Shown: in pieces, positions 27,468 to 36,220 of the stretch
How positions within the stretch are numbered: the first letter of the stretch is position 1
How the letters are laid out: every line of letters begins with the position of its first letter
Position numbers and translations under genes: made by a program
The notes under the pieces: generated by a model
Database searches by the model: none
Seen by the model: the letters and a program-made list of their open reading frames with translations, nothing else
What the model was told of the DNA's origin: nothing
Assembly (NCBI RefSeq): GCF_020091585.1
Contig: NZ_CP083583.1
Location: 310,001 to 374,000 of the forward strand
Direction of reading: 5' to 3'
Source of the DNA: Kovacikia minuta CCNUW1
Lineage (GTDB): Bacteria; Cyanobacteriota; Cyanobacteriia; Leptolyngbyales; Leptolyngbyaceae
Length of the DNA stretch: 64,000 nucleotides

Positions 27468-28067
27468 ATGGCAGCACCAACCGGGAAAGCTGTAAGAACT
27501 ACAATCGTGAAACAAGACAAGGTTGATCAGGCGATGACATTTTTGAATGATTTGCCAGAGAAACCGAAGGAGGATTTGTCTCTGCGCGAAGCAGTGGGGC
27601 ATTTGAAGGATTCCATCAAAGATGCGCTCAGCAAAGGTTACAGCTATGCAGACCTGGCAAAAATGCTGACCGATCAGGGGATCAAAATTAGTGCGCTGAC
27701 GCTAAAAAATTATGTTCCTTCCGGGAAACGGTCAGCCGGAAAGACCAAAACACGCAGACCCAGAAAGGCGAAAGGGGAGGAATCGACTGAAGTTGTGTCT
27801 TCAGAAACACCGGCAGCGGCTCCTGCACCCGCAACCCGATCGCGGCGTAAAGCCAAGCCACAAGCAGAGGCAGCAGAAATTTCAGAACCCACTACTACCG
27901 AAACAGAGGCAACTCCACCAAAACGGACTACGAGAGGACGGTCAAAGTCGGCTACAGCGGCAAAATCAAGAACAGGAACCCGAACCAGAGCAAAGTCGGC
28001 TACAGCGGAGCCTGACACAGCAGCCAAGGCTCCTACCCGGAGCAGACGGAAAAAGGCAGCCTCCTGA
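27468..28067 (+). CDS. Small DNA-binding-like protein with a histone H1-like basic tail
   Basis: A 199-residue protein. Residues 1-80 are a helical domain with SIKDALSKGYSYADLAKMLT and TLKNYVPSGK, which looks like a helix-turn-helix as in mobilisation or plasmid proteins. Residues 85-199 are a repetitive Ala/Lys/Arg/Thr/Pro tail (RTRAKSATAEP, KAPTRSRRKKAAS), like eukaryotic H1 or bacterial HU-tail proteins, which would bind DNA non-specifically. It follows the primase-like gene in the same direction and may share its module. Function not known. Confidence 0.6.
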   Translation: MAAPTGKAVRTTIVKQDKVDQAMTFLNDLPEKPKEDLSLREAVGHLKDSIKDALSKGYSYADLAKMLTDQGIKISALTLKNYVPSGKRSAGKTKTRRPRKAKGEESTEVVSSETPAAAPAPATRSRRKAKPQAEAAEISEPTTTETEATPPKRTTRGRSKSATAAKSRTGTRTRAKSATAEPDTAAKAPTRSRRKKAAS

Positions 28068-29288
28068 TTGATTGTGATTCCATCCCAGCGCCCCCGGTTG
28101 CCCCTTCCACCTCCGTTAATGATGGCGGAACCTGGGTCATTTGCCCATTTCACCCTGACCCAGCGCTGGCCTGCTGTTGTTCGTCGGATCATTGCTGAAA
28201 ATTCCTTCCCGACTAGAATCGTTAGCGATCTAGAAATTCTGGTCAGGGATTTTACTGAAGGGTTGATCCGATTGATTCAGGATGATGCTACCGACACGCT
28301 CGATTGGGAGCATTACCTGGTTCCCTTTGTCGGTAGCCCCTGGCTGGCAGTTCCCTGGTTTTTTGCAGAAGTCTACTTTTATCGCCGGATTTTAGAAGCA
28401 ACTCGCTACTTTCAACCAGGAGAGTGGCGAGTTTTTGATCCATTCTGGCAACAAAAGCAGATGAGCCTGGAAAGTGCGATGCCGGATGTGCGGGCGATCG
28501 CATCCCAGCCATCTGAACATCCATCGAATCATTTTTTGCTGCCATTATTGTACTGGGGTTTGTGGGGCAACCGAGCGGATCTGAGTTTACACCCCGATGC
28601 AACTGCCACAGGCATACAGACAAATGTCAACGCATCGCTGGATCACCATCGCATCCTAGTTGATGATTCTTCCTGGTTGCTTGAGCGCTTGATGCAGCAG
28701 CCCCCTCGTCGCATTGATCTGGTTGCAGATAATGCCGGGTTTGAACTGATCTGCGATTTGTTTTTAATTGATGGTTTACTGAACCAGTCCCTTACTCAAA
28801 CGGTTCGGCTTCACTTAAAAAACCATCCAACCTTTGTTTCCGATGCCACGATCGTGGATGTTCATCACACCCTGACAACGCTGGAGGCTGACCCTGTTTG
28901 TTGTCCACTGGCACAACGGTTGAACCACTATCTGAGTTCTGGGCAACTACAATTAGACGCGGACGCGTTTTGGACTGCGCCGCTTGTGTTTTGGGAGATG
29001 CCCTGGTCAGTTCAAACAGAGTTGGCGCAGGCAGATCTGGTTATCCTCAAAGGTGATGCCAACTACCGCAGGCTACTGGGCGATCGGCAATGGCCGCACA
29101 CGACCCTATTCTCTGATGTCGCTGGATACTTTCCTGCACCGCTGGTTGCGCTGAGAACCTTAAAGTCTGAGATCGTTGTGGGATTGCAGCCTACCCAGGT
29201 CGCAGCAGTTAGCCAGCAAGATTCCAATTGGTTAATCAATGGACACTGGGGCGTGATTCAATCTACAGGCTATCGTCAAGCCCCCTAG
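28068..29288 (+). CDS. ARMT1-like damage-control phosphatase (DUF89 family)
   Basis: A 406-residue frame beginning at TTG 28068, right after the TGA of the previous gene; ATGs at about 28119/28122 are likelier starts. Family signatures: VADNAGFELICDLFLIDGLL, a conserved DNAGFE motif, the LVILKGDANYRRLLGDRQW segment and a C-terminal LRTLKSEIVVGL. These Asp residues bind metal in DUF89 phosphatases, which hydrolyse damaged sugar phosphates. The physiological substrate here is unknown. No catalytic residue looks lost. Confidence 0.8.
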   Translation: MIVIPSQRPRLPLPPPLMMAEPGSFAHFTLTQRWPAVVRRIIAENSFPTRIVSDLEILVRDFTEGLIRLIQDDATDTLDWEHYLVPFVGSPWLAVPWFFAEVYFYRRILEATRYFQPGEWRVFDPFWQQKQMSLESAMPDVRAIASQPSEHPSNHFLLPLLYWGLWGNRADLSLHPDATATGIQTNVNASLDHHRILVDDSSWLLERLMQQPPRRIDLVADNAGFELICDLFLIDGLLNQSLTQTVRLHLKNHPTFVSDATIVDVHHTLTTLEADPVCCPLAQRLNHYLSSGQLQLDADAFWTAPLVFWEMPWSVQTELAQADLVILKGDANYRRLLGDRQWPHTTLFSDVAGYFPAPLVALRTLKSEIVVGLQPTQVAAVSQQDSNWLINGHWGVIQSTGYRQAP

Positions 29289-29304
29289 TTCACCTGTACT
29301 TTCT

Positions 29305-30345
29305 ATGAGTAAAGACCTCCTACCCGGCGAGTACGACAGCTTTTTATACGGGCTAAAAGAGCGCATTCGTAACGCTCAGGTGCGGGCGGCATTGGCAGTC
29401 AACCGGGAACTCGTCCTGCTTTATTGGCAGCTTGGGCGAGATATCTTGACGCGCCAACAACAGCAGGGATGGGGCGCAAAGGTCATTAGCCAGGTGGCAA
29501 AAGACTTACAAAAAGCGTTTCCCGATATGAAGGGCTTTTCCCGCACCAATTTGCTTTACATGCGAGCGTTTGCCGAAGCCTACCCGGATGAACCAATTGT
29601 CCAGCAACTTGCTGGACAAATTCCCTGGTTCCATAACTGTATATTACTGGATAAGGTAAAAAATCCAGAGGAGCGGTTGTGGTACATTCAGCAGACGATT
29701 CAACATGGCTGGAGCCGCAGTGTTCTGATTCAACGGGTTGAAAGCGGTTTGTATCGGAGGCAAGGGGAAGCAGCCTTGACTAATTTCAATCAAACGCTTC
29801 CCCAGCCTCAATCGGAATTGGCGCAGCAAATTTTGCGTGATCCTTATAATTTTGACTTTTTGAGCCTGGGAAATGAAGCGCAGGAACGAGAACTGGAAAT
29901 AGCGCTAATTCGACATATTCGGGAATTTTTGCTGGAAATGGGAGTCGGATTTGCGTTTGTGGGTAGCCAATATCCGATTCAGGTTAGTGGAAAGGAATAC
30001 AGACTGGATTTACTATTCTATCATTTTCGGCTGCATTGCTTTGTGGTAGTCGATTTGAAAACGGTGGAGTTTGAACCTGAGTTTTCTGGCAAGATGAACT
30101 TCTATGTGTCGGCAGTCGATGATTTATTGCGTAGCCCGATCGATCATCCGACGATCGGAATTATTCTCTGTAAAACCCAGGATCAGACCATCGTGGAGTA
30201 TGCGCTGCGGGATGTCAGTAAGCCCATTGGGATTTCAACCTACCAACTCAAGCATGCACTGCCAGAGCCATTGAAGGGGAATTTGCCAACCATCGAAGAG
30301 TTAGAGATGCAGTTGAACCGTTTGTCAGTTGAACCTGACTCATGA
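29305..30345 (+). CDS. YhcG-like PD-(D/E)XK nuclease-domain protein (DUF1016)
   Basis: A 346-residue protein. The N-terminal half (about 20-150) is DUF1016_N-like: RAALAVNRELVLLYWQLGRDI and PWFHNCILLDKV. The C-terminal half is a PD-(D/E)XK fold with YRLDLLFYHFRLHCFVVVDLKT (Asp near 235, then D-x-K near 249). The usual Glu before the Lys is Asp here. YhcG-family proteins are linked to restriction or mobile-element defence; no partner genes are visible. It begins 16 bases after the phosphatase gene, so the two may be cotranscribed. Confidence 0.85.
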   Translation: MSKDLLPGEYDSFLYGLKERIRNAQVRAALAVNRELVLLYWQLGRDILTRQQQQGWGAKVISQVAKDLQKAFPDMKGFSRTNLLYMRAFAEAYPDEPIVQQLAGQIPWFHNCILLDKVKNPEERLWYIQQTIQHGWSRSVLIQRVESGLYRRQGEAALTNFNQTLPQPQSELAQQILRDPYNFDFLSLGNEAQERELEIALIRHIREFLLEMGVGFAFVGSQYPIQVSGKEYRLDLLFYHFRLHCFVVVDLKTVEFEPEFSGKMNFYVSAVDDLLRSPIDHPTIGIILCKTQDQTIVEYALRDVSKPIGISTYQLKHALPEPLKGNLPTIEELEMQLNRLSVEPDS

Positions 30346-30445
30346 AGATAGGTGGAATACCTTTCAACCCAGAGCTATATCAGTTATCAGTTGAATAATT
30401 CCACGTTTCCCCTAAGGATCGTAGATTTAATAAAACCGCAAACTA

Positions 30446-30510
30446 TAGGGACGGGTTTAGCAGACCCGTGGGCACCCTGCAATGAATTTGACCGCAAAAC
30501 CCGCTCCTAC
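30446..30510. repeat. Inverted repeat of the GGGGCGGGTTT type
   Basis: TAGGGACGGGTTT at about 30446-30458 and AAACCCGCTCCTA at about 30497-30509 are inverted; both resemble the inner arms of the elements at 607-736 and 62058-62165. No coding content. Weakest member of the family. Confidence 0.4.
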
Positions 30511-30583
30511 CAGATATCGAACTTATCTAATTCCCGTTCCTAACTGATTGAGGCTACTAGAGCAGAACAGATCGCCCGCTCAA

Positions 30584-31159
30584 TCATTTTTTAGTTCCCT
30601 CTGGGGCACGTTCCGCATCCGTTCCAATCCATTGTTTAGAATTCACCACAGCATCAATTTTGTTTTCTAAAGCTGTCAGTTGGGTGGGTGCATCAGGTGA
30701 GCCAAGGTAATGGTATACCGTTTTCTTTTGTTTGCCCATAGCCAGAGAAGTGATTGCCGACGGTGCATCTGTATGCCCACCAACGTAATTATTCTGCAAC
30801 TTAAAGTACTGAATCCGTTGAAATTCCGAGATCAGTTTGTTAACTGTGGCGTGGCTAATGGTTGTGGTGCGGGTGCCCGTTACCTTTACAAACCGTCTAC
30901 CCTGATAAACAACCTTACCATTGCCATAAACCGTGAGTTTATAAATGGGGCAAAACCCAAAACAGGCGGTTCGTTCAAGGGTCAGCATTACGGGTTGGGA
31001 CGATCGTTGCGGCTGAACGGTTACTCTTTGGGGTGAGGGAATCGATTTAGCCTCTAACAACAGAGGATTGAGCACGGATGTTGCTAAAACAGTGCTTAGA
31101 CCAATCAGCAGATTAAGAGGGATGGGCGATCGCAGCATCATTCTTTCCAAACTCAGCAA
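30584..31159 (-). CDS. Exported DUF6438-domain protein
   Basis: A 191-residue protein. A hydrophobic N-terminal signal (LNLLIGLSTVLATSVLNPLL) is followed by a linker and LERTACFGFCPIYKLTVYGNGKVVYQG at residues 60-87, which is the hallmark of DUF6438, with two conserved Cys (CFGFC) that may form a redox or metal site. The C-terminus is Lys/Glu-rich. It is convergent with the YhcG-like gene and divergent from the AraC gene at 31267. Function unknown. Confidence 0.75.
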   Translation of the reverse strand: MLSLERMMLRSPIPLNLLIGLSTVLATSVLNPLLLEAKSIPSPQRVTVQPQRSSQPVMLTLERTACFGFCPIYKLTVYGNGKVVYQGRRFVKVTGTRTTTISHATVNKLISEFQRIQYFKLQNNYVGGHTDAPSAITSLAMGKQKKTVYHYLGSPDAPTQLTALENKIDAVVNSKQWIGTDAERAPEGTKK

Positions 31160-31266
31160 AACGGTATTGGTTCGAGTCTATGCGGTACAACCTTTTTGTG
31201 TCATTCGGTTGCGAATTTAGATACAAGCTCAAGCGATAATAAAAACATCCCCTATCTGCCGCAGGC

Positions 31267-32190
31267 ATGAAACCACCAGAGCACTCGATTAAGCGACTGG
31301 ATTACAACCAGGAAAATGCCTCTGATGGAATTGTCCCTCAGCCCGCTGTGCTGAAGAGTCAGGGCTGGAATGGTGTGCATCTTGAACTGCACCACCAACC
31401 CACCTTTGCGACGGCTGAACATGATCATACGATGCATGTGTTGGCTTGTGGGGTATTTAGCTGCCCAGGCAGGCAGGCACCCGGTACCCGATCGCTGGAT
31501 GGTAAGCGGCAGTCAGAAAGACGCGGTGTCGGAGATATTGCCGTTATCCCTGCCAGTGCTGCCCACCAGTGTAGTTGGGATGCGCCCGCTCAATTTATGG
31601 TGCTGGCAATTGAACCGACCCTGCTACAACAGATCGGGCACGACTGGGTGAACCCTGACCACATTGACCTCTTACCCCGGTTTATGGACGAGCGGGATGA
31701 TTTCCTTTGGGGCATCTTTTCCACCCTCCGAGCAGAAGCTGAGCGGGGTGGCATGGGAGGTTATTTACTCATAGATAGCCTCAAAACAGCATTAGTGATT
31801 CATTTACTGCGGCATTATTGTTCCACCCGACCCAGGCTCTCCAATTACTCAGAGGGGCTATCTCCAAGCGCCCTAACGCTGGTGAAAGACTATATCCGGG
31901 CGCACCTCCATCAGGATTTGAAGTTGGATGAGATTGCTGCGATCGCCCAACTCAGCCCTTACCATTTCCTGCGCTTGTTTAAACAACGGGTTGGGATAAC
32001 ACCCTACCAGTACATTTTGCGGTGTCGAATTGACCAGGCAAAGTATCTTTTACAACGGAGCGAATTGACCATTGCGGAAATTGCAGTGAAAACGGGCTTC
32101 TGCGATCAAAGCCATTTGACGCGCTACTTCAAACGCATCACAGGGATGACGCCGAAGCAACTCCTCCAGCTGCGATCTGCTTCTCTCTAA
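31267..32190 (+). CDS. AraC-family transcriptional regulator with cupin-like sensor
   Basis: A 307-residue protein. The N-terminal ~130 residues have a cupin-type run (HLELHHQPTFATAEHDHTMHVLACG then GVGDIAVIPASAAHQCSW). The C-terminal ~100 residues have two helix-turn-helix motifs: LKLDEIAAIAQLSPYHFLRLF and LTIAEIAVKTGFCDQSHLTRYFKRITGMTPKQ, the best conserved part of the AraC family. It is a likely sensor of a small metabolite. A MAPEG-family gene follows 105 bases downstream in the same direction, a plausible target. Confidence 0.9.
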   Translation: MKPPEHSIKRLDYNQENASDGIVPQPAVLKSQGWNGVHLELHHQPTFATAEHDHTMHVLACGVFSCPGRQAPGTRSLDGKRQSERRGVGDIAVIPASAAHQCSWDAPAQFMVLAIEPTLLQQIGHDWVNPDHIDLLPRFMDERDDFLWGIFSTLRAEAERGGMGGYLLIDSLKTALVIHLLRHYCSTRPRLSNYSEGLSPSALTLVKDYIRAHLHQDLKLDEIAAIAQLSPYHFLRLFKQRVGITPYQYILRCRIDQAKYLLQRSELTIAEIAVKTGFCDQSHLTRYFKRITGMTPKQLLQLRSASL

Positions 32191-32295
32191 GAATGTCTGG
32201 CAACCGCAATTCTATTCCAAACCTGCGCAATTTTTTCCTAGAGCTGAACTAAGTTGCTTTTTTATAGTGCTATCAGGCTCAATAGGAGAAAGAAG

Positions 32296-32748
32296 ATGCA
32301 AACTGTACCAACCTTCGCTGGGCACTTGCCCACCCATTTATCGATGACAGTTCCACTCTGGGGACTGGTAATTTTCATCCTATGGACGATCGCGGTCGTT
32401 GCCCTATTACTCACAGTTCGGATTCGCCATTTAGCAGCGGGGGGAAGTCCAAAAGATTTCGCTGTCATTAATGATGAAAGCTTGCTGTGGCGATTATTTC
32501 GCGTCCAGTCCAACCTCATAGAAAATTTACCGCTCTATCTAGGGGTTGTTTTTCTCCTGCTGGTGAGAGGGGTATCGGGAGCAGTGGTCGATGGGTTCGT
32601 GGGTGTTTACATCAGCTTTCGGTTGTTTCACTCCATCGTTCATATTGCAGGTGCTAACCCAGTTCTGCGGTTAGTTAGCTTGGTAATTCAACTGAGTTGC
32701 CTGGTTAGCCTGACTTTTCTGGCAATCTTCCAATCGCCCCTGGGATAA
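32296..32748 (+). CDS. MAPEG-family membrane protein
   Basis: A 150-residue integral membrane protein starting at ATG 32296 after AGGAG seven bases upstream; an upstream in-frame start would add 14 unlike residues. Four membrane segments are seen. The RVQSNLIENLPLYLG stretch is the MAPEG signature (R-x-x-x-N-x-x-E-N). MAPEG proteins include glutathione-dependent oxygen-radical-related enzymes in animals; the bacterial activity is usually unknown. It lies downstream of an AraC regulator, which may control it. Confidence 0.8.
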   Translation: MQTVPTFAGHLPTHLSMTVPLWGLVIFILWTIAVVALLLTVRIRHLAAGGSPKDFAVINDESLLWRLFRVQSNLIENLPLYLGVVFLLLVRGVSGAVVDGFVGVYISFRLFHSIVHIAGANPVLRLVSLVIQLSCLVSLTFLAIFQSPLG

Positions 32749-32776
32749 TCCCACCCTGAACAGCCAGGAGAAGAGA

Positions 32777-34513
32777 TTACGTGGGAGTGTGAATGACTTT
32801 TAAAATGGTCTGAACTAACTGAACGGGTTCGACGGGTTTGGGTAAGTGTGCTTGAAAACCCGCCGCAAATGCCTGGTGCTGATCTGCTTCGCTCACGTAG
32901 GCAGTGAGGGCGATTCCAGGAATATGGCTAGTTTGGGTGATGCTCCTGACTTGCTGCATCAATCGATAGCCATCCACCCCAGGCATCCCAATATCGCTGA
33001 TCAAAACATCTGGTTTACAGTGGGAGAGGGTGTCGATCGCCGCAGCCGCAGAGGATGCACTGGTAACCTTTGCACCATATCGCTCTAGCGTGAAGGCAAG
33101 CATCTCCCGATTGTCTGCATCATCTTCCACTACTAACACATGAATTGGGCTTAATTGTTGGTTGATGGTTGGCTGCTCTGTGGGGGCAGGGGGGAGGGGT
33201 TGGGTTGTGAGGGGGAGCCTGACAGTAAAAGTTGCGCCCTGTCCTTCTCCGGGGCTGTCTGCCTGAATATAACCTCCATGCATATCGATGATTTGTTTTG
33301 CGATCGCCAGCCCTAACCCTAATCCACCAAATGTACGGGTTGTGCTGCTGTCTGCCTGTTGAAAATGGTCAAATACGTGAGGCAAGAAATCAGCAGAAAT
33401 GCCTCTTCCAGTATCACTGACACGCAACTGTGCAAAGGACTCAACGTAGTCGAGTTGAATGATGATGCTTCCTGCTTCTGGTGTGAATTTCACAGCATTC
33501 GAAAGCAAGTTCCAAATTGCTTGTTTGAGGCGATTGGAGTCAGCCAAAATGTGGAACGGGGTGTTGTCGAACTGCGTCTGAATTTGAATTGATTTGGCAA
33601 TTGCATTGGAATCTACGGTTTCTAAAGCATCTTCAATAATTGGGATGAACTGAACCGGAGCCAGATCCAGGATGAGTTTGTTTCTGAGGACACGGGAAAT
33701 ATCGAGCAAGTCATCAATCATTTGCGCCTGTAACTTGGCATTGCGCTCGATCGCTTCTAATGCCCGCCGGGTTGTATTCCTGTCCAGTTCACGAATCAAC
33801 AGCAATTTTGCCCAACCTAAAATCGGATTGAGTGGGGATCTCAACTCATGGGAAAGAACAGCGAGAAACTGATCCTTCAGTTGATTTGCTTTTTCTGCGG
33901 ATTCCTTCGCCGCTTGTGCCTCAACTCGCAATTCCCGCTCGCGTCGTTCGCTCAAAATTTTCTGGGTCGTTTCATTCACGGCAATAAAAATGCCACCAAC
34001 CCCACCAGACTGCTCCCAAATGGGAGTATAGGAAAAGGTAAAGTAACACTCTTCAGGGTAGCCGTTGCGTTCCAGAACCAAAAGCTGGTCTTCTGACCAG
34101 GTTGCAGTTCCGGTTCTCATGACCTTGTTCAGTAGCGGACCCGCAAAATCCCACACCTCCCTCCAACAGTCTTCTCCCCGTTGTCCTAGGGCGACTGGGT
34201 GTTTTTTACCCAGGATCGGAATATAGGCATCATTGTAAAACTGAATATAGTCCTGACCCCACAGGATTTGCATGGGAAACTTAGACAGCAACAAAATCTG
34301 TAAGGCGATCTGAAGACTTTGATCCCAGTTTGAGATCATACCGATGGGAGTTGCTGGCCAATTAAATGCCTGGATTCGGGCACCCATTTCTCCGCTCTGG
34401 GCAAACAGTTCTTGCAAAGTGGTTTTTTCTGGTTGATTGGCTGCATCTGCTTCCATATCTTCGCTATACTGATTCACCCAATAGTACTGACTCGTCGGAG
34501 CTTGACAGTTCAA
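32777..34513 (-). CDS. Hybrid sensor histidine kinase (PAS-HisKA-HATPase-REC)
   Basis: A 578-residue protein. An N-terminal PAS domain (about 50-190, WGQDYIQFYNDAYIPILGKKHP), a coiled-coil, HisKA with His in FLAVLSHELRSPLNPILGW, HATPase (NLLSNAVKFTPE, DTGRGI, GLGLGLAIAKQI), and a C-terminal receiver (VLVVEDDADNREML, phosphoacceptor Asp in DVLISDIGMP, Lys in LPKPV). It is cytoplasmic, with no membrane segment. The PAS/HisKA pair closely resembles that of the next, split kinase (34675-40011), suggesting a duplication. Output partner unknown. Confidence 0.9.
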   Translation of the reverse strand: MNCQAPTSQYYWVNQYSEDMEADAANQPEKTTLQELFAQSGEMGARIQAFNWPATPIGMISNWDQSLQIALQILLLSKFPMQILWGQDYIQFYNDAYIPILGKKHPVALGQRGEDCWREVWDFAGPLLNKVMRTGTATWSEDQLLVLERNGYPEECYFTFSYTPIWEQSGGVGGIFIAVNETTQKILSERRERELRVEAQAAKESAEKANQLKDQFLAVLSHELRSPLNPILGWAKLLLIRELDRNTTRRALEAIERNAKLQAQMIDDLLDISRVLRNKLILDLAPVQFIPIIEDALETVDSNAIAKSIQIQTQFDNTPFHILADSNRLKQAIWNLLSNAVKFTPEAGSIIIQLDYVESFAQLRVSDTGRGISADFLPHVFDHFQQADSSTTRTFGGLGLGLAIAKQIIDMHGGYIQADSPGEGQGATFTVRLPLTTQPLPPAPTEQPTINQQLSPIHVLVVEDDADNREMLAFTLERYGAKVTSASSAAAAIDTLSHCKPDVLISDIGMPGVDGYRLMQQVRSITQTSHIPGIALTAYVSEADQHQAFAAGFQAHLPKPVEPVQLVQTILKVIHTPT

Positions 34514-34674
34514 GATGGCTGTATAGGGTGTTACGGTAACAACGAATGTACCGTCAGCCCTAAGTTGTAGTGTGTTAACGGCAGCATAGCTGACCCCAAG
34601 GAGTCAGTGCTAGATCCGGTATTGCTGATTTAAACGGATTAAAAGCCCCTATTGTGATCAGCCACTAGCTGCTA

Positions 34675-35217
34675 TTATAAATCCTGTTGAGTCCCTGGCA
34701 CATGCGCCCGCATGGTAGAAACGATCGCCTTCACCAATTCCTCTGGTTCAACTGGTTTGGCGATATGCTTTTGAAATCCTGCGTTCAATGCCTGTTGTTG
34801 GTTAATCTCTCCAGCATAAGCCGTTAGCGCGATCGCCGGGATTTGCGCCACCTTTTCTGAAGGTAAACTGCGAAGCTGACGCATGAGTTCATAGCCGTCC
34901 ATCTCTGGCATCCCAATGTCGCTGATAAGAATATCTGGCTGAAATGAATTTAAGGCTTCTAACGCTTCGAATGCAGATGTGGTTACTTTAATTTCTGCAC
35001 CCGTTTGTTCCAGGATGGTAGAAATTAATTCCCGCATGTCAGATTCATCATCTACCACTAAAATTCGGGCATGCGCGAGGGGGCGTGTTTTGGTGACGGA
35101 ACCGACCGCCTCCACCGGGCTTAAATTTCTGCCATGCTGGTTGTTTGATAGGGGCAATAGAACTGTAAAGGTTGCGCCCAGTCCTTGCCCCAGGGCTTTC
35201 TGCTTTAACGGTTCCAC
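34675..35217 (-). CDS. Receiver domain of the split PAS-hybrid kinase (after frameshift)
   Basis: This is the C-terminus of the gene that starts at 40011. Real homology begins near LGQGLGATFTVLLPLS, the end of the HATPase, and continues into a receiver domain (ILVVDDESDMREL, Asp in DILISDIGMP, Lys in HIAKPV). The join to the upstream frame needs removal of one G (minus strand CCTGGGG, about 35184-35187). The frame start at 35217 is not a real start. Confidence 0.75.
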   Translation of the reverse strand: MEPLKQKALGQGLGATFTVLLPLSNNQHGRNLSPVEAVGSVTKTRPLAHARILVVDDESDMRELISTILEQTGAEIKVTTSAFEALEALNSFQPDILISDIGMPEMDGYELMRQLRSLPSEKVAQIPAIALTAYAGEINQQQALNAGFQKHIAKPVEPEELVKAIVSTMRAHVPGTQQDL

Positions 35218-36217
35218 CGTGCAATTCAGTTAAGTAGCGGACGATCGCCAGCCCCAGCCCCAGCCCCCCAAACTTGCGGGTGGTGGTGCCATCCTCCTGA
35301 CGAAAATAGTCAAACACATAGGGAAGAAACTCTGGAGTGATGCCCTTCCCGGTGTCTTTAACCTGAATTTGAGCGTAGAAGGAGAATGGGGCATTGAGCA
35401 TTAAGGATTGAGAATTGGAAAGCGGAAATTCAGAACCGCCTTCATTCTGCCAACCTAATTCTGCATTCTCAATTTTTATCTGCTCCAACCGGATTTCAAT
35501 TTGTCCCCCATTGGGGGTGAACTTGACTGCATTGGAAAGTAAATTCCAGACAACCTGTTGCAGACGACTGGCATCACCTGAAACAAATCCAAAATCGTCT
35601 GCTACGACCTTCTGAATGGGGATGCCTTTTGCCTCAGCGGACAATTGCACGGTTTCCAGGGCAGCATCAATCACAATATTTAAATTCACCGGACGAACGT
35701 CCAACGCCATTTTGCCGCGCAAGATACGAGAAACATCCAGTAAATCATCAATCAGTTGGGTTTGCAGTTTGGCATTGCGTTCGATCGTTTCTAATGCGCG
35801 CTTGGTGCCCGATTCGTCAAATCGGCGCGTTTGTAACAGTTTAGCCCAGCCCAAAATTGGATTGAGCGGCGATCTCAGTTCGTGGGAGAGAACCGCCAAA
35901 AATTCATCTTTAATCCGGTTTGCTTGTTCGGCTTCTCTCCGTGCTGCGCGTTCTCTCACCAAAAGCTGCTCTCGTTCTGCCTCAGCCTGCTTTCGATCAG
36001 TGATATCTTGCACAACGCCCAGCATTCCAAGAACCTGCCCGGATGAGTCGTACTGGGCACGCCCCTTGGCAGCAATCCACCGTTCGGTGCGGTTAGAATG
36101 GATGACCCGGTATTCAATATCGTAGTCACTATGCTCCAGAATCGCTTGTTCAACGTGTGATCGGGCGAGTTCGCGATCGCCCGGATGAAGCAGATTTTGT
36201 ATCTGAGTCCAGGTCAT
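35048..36217 (-). CDS. Split PAS-hybrid kinase, kinase core part
   Basis: A 389-residue frame. It begins inside a PAS domain (MTWTQIQNLLHPGDRELARSHVEQA), then a PAC-like turn, coiled coil, HisKA (His in FLAVLSHELRSPLNPILGW) and HATPase motifs (NLLSNAVKFTPNGGQ, DTGKGI, GLGLGLAIV). Its 5' end was separated from the eight-PAS half by the 934-bp IS at 36221-37154. Joining the flanks (one TATA kept) continues the frame as GIPPGPYMTWTQ. The 3' end has a one-base frameshift before the receiver. Inside the HATPase region, residues near 35380-35475 (NAELGWQNEGGSEFPLSN) are a repeat-like in-frame insertion. Confidence 0.85.
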   Translation of the reverse strand: MTWTQIQNLLHPGDRELARSHVEQAILEHSDYDIEYRVIHSNRTERWIAAKGRAQYDSSGQVLGMLGVVQDITDRKQAEAEREQLLVRERAARREAEQANRIKDEFLAVLSHELRSPLNPILGWAKLLQTRRFDESGTKRALETIERNAKLQTQLIDDLLDVSRILRGKMALDVRPVNLNIVIDAALETVQLSAEAKGIPIQKVVADDFGFVSGDASRLQQVVWNLLSNAVKFTPNGGQIEIRLEQIKIENAELGWQNEGGSEFPLSNSQSLMLNAPFSFYAQIQVKDTGKGITPEFLPYVFDYFRQEDGTTTRKFGGLGLGLAIVRYLTELHGGTVKAESPGARTGRNLYSSIAPIKQPAWQKFKPGGGGRFRHQNTPPRACPNFSGR

Positions 36218-36220
36218 ATA

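Noticed and set aside
30352..30543. 63-codon plus-strand frame after the YhcG-like gene
   Set aside because: It mostly covers an inverted repeat of the GGGGCGGGTTT family.
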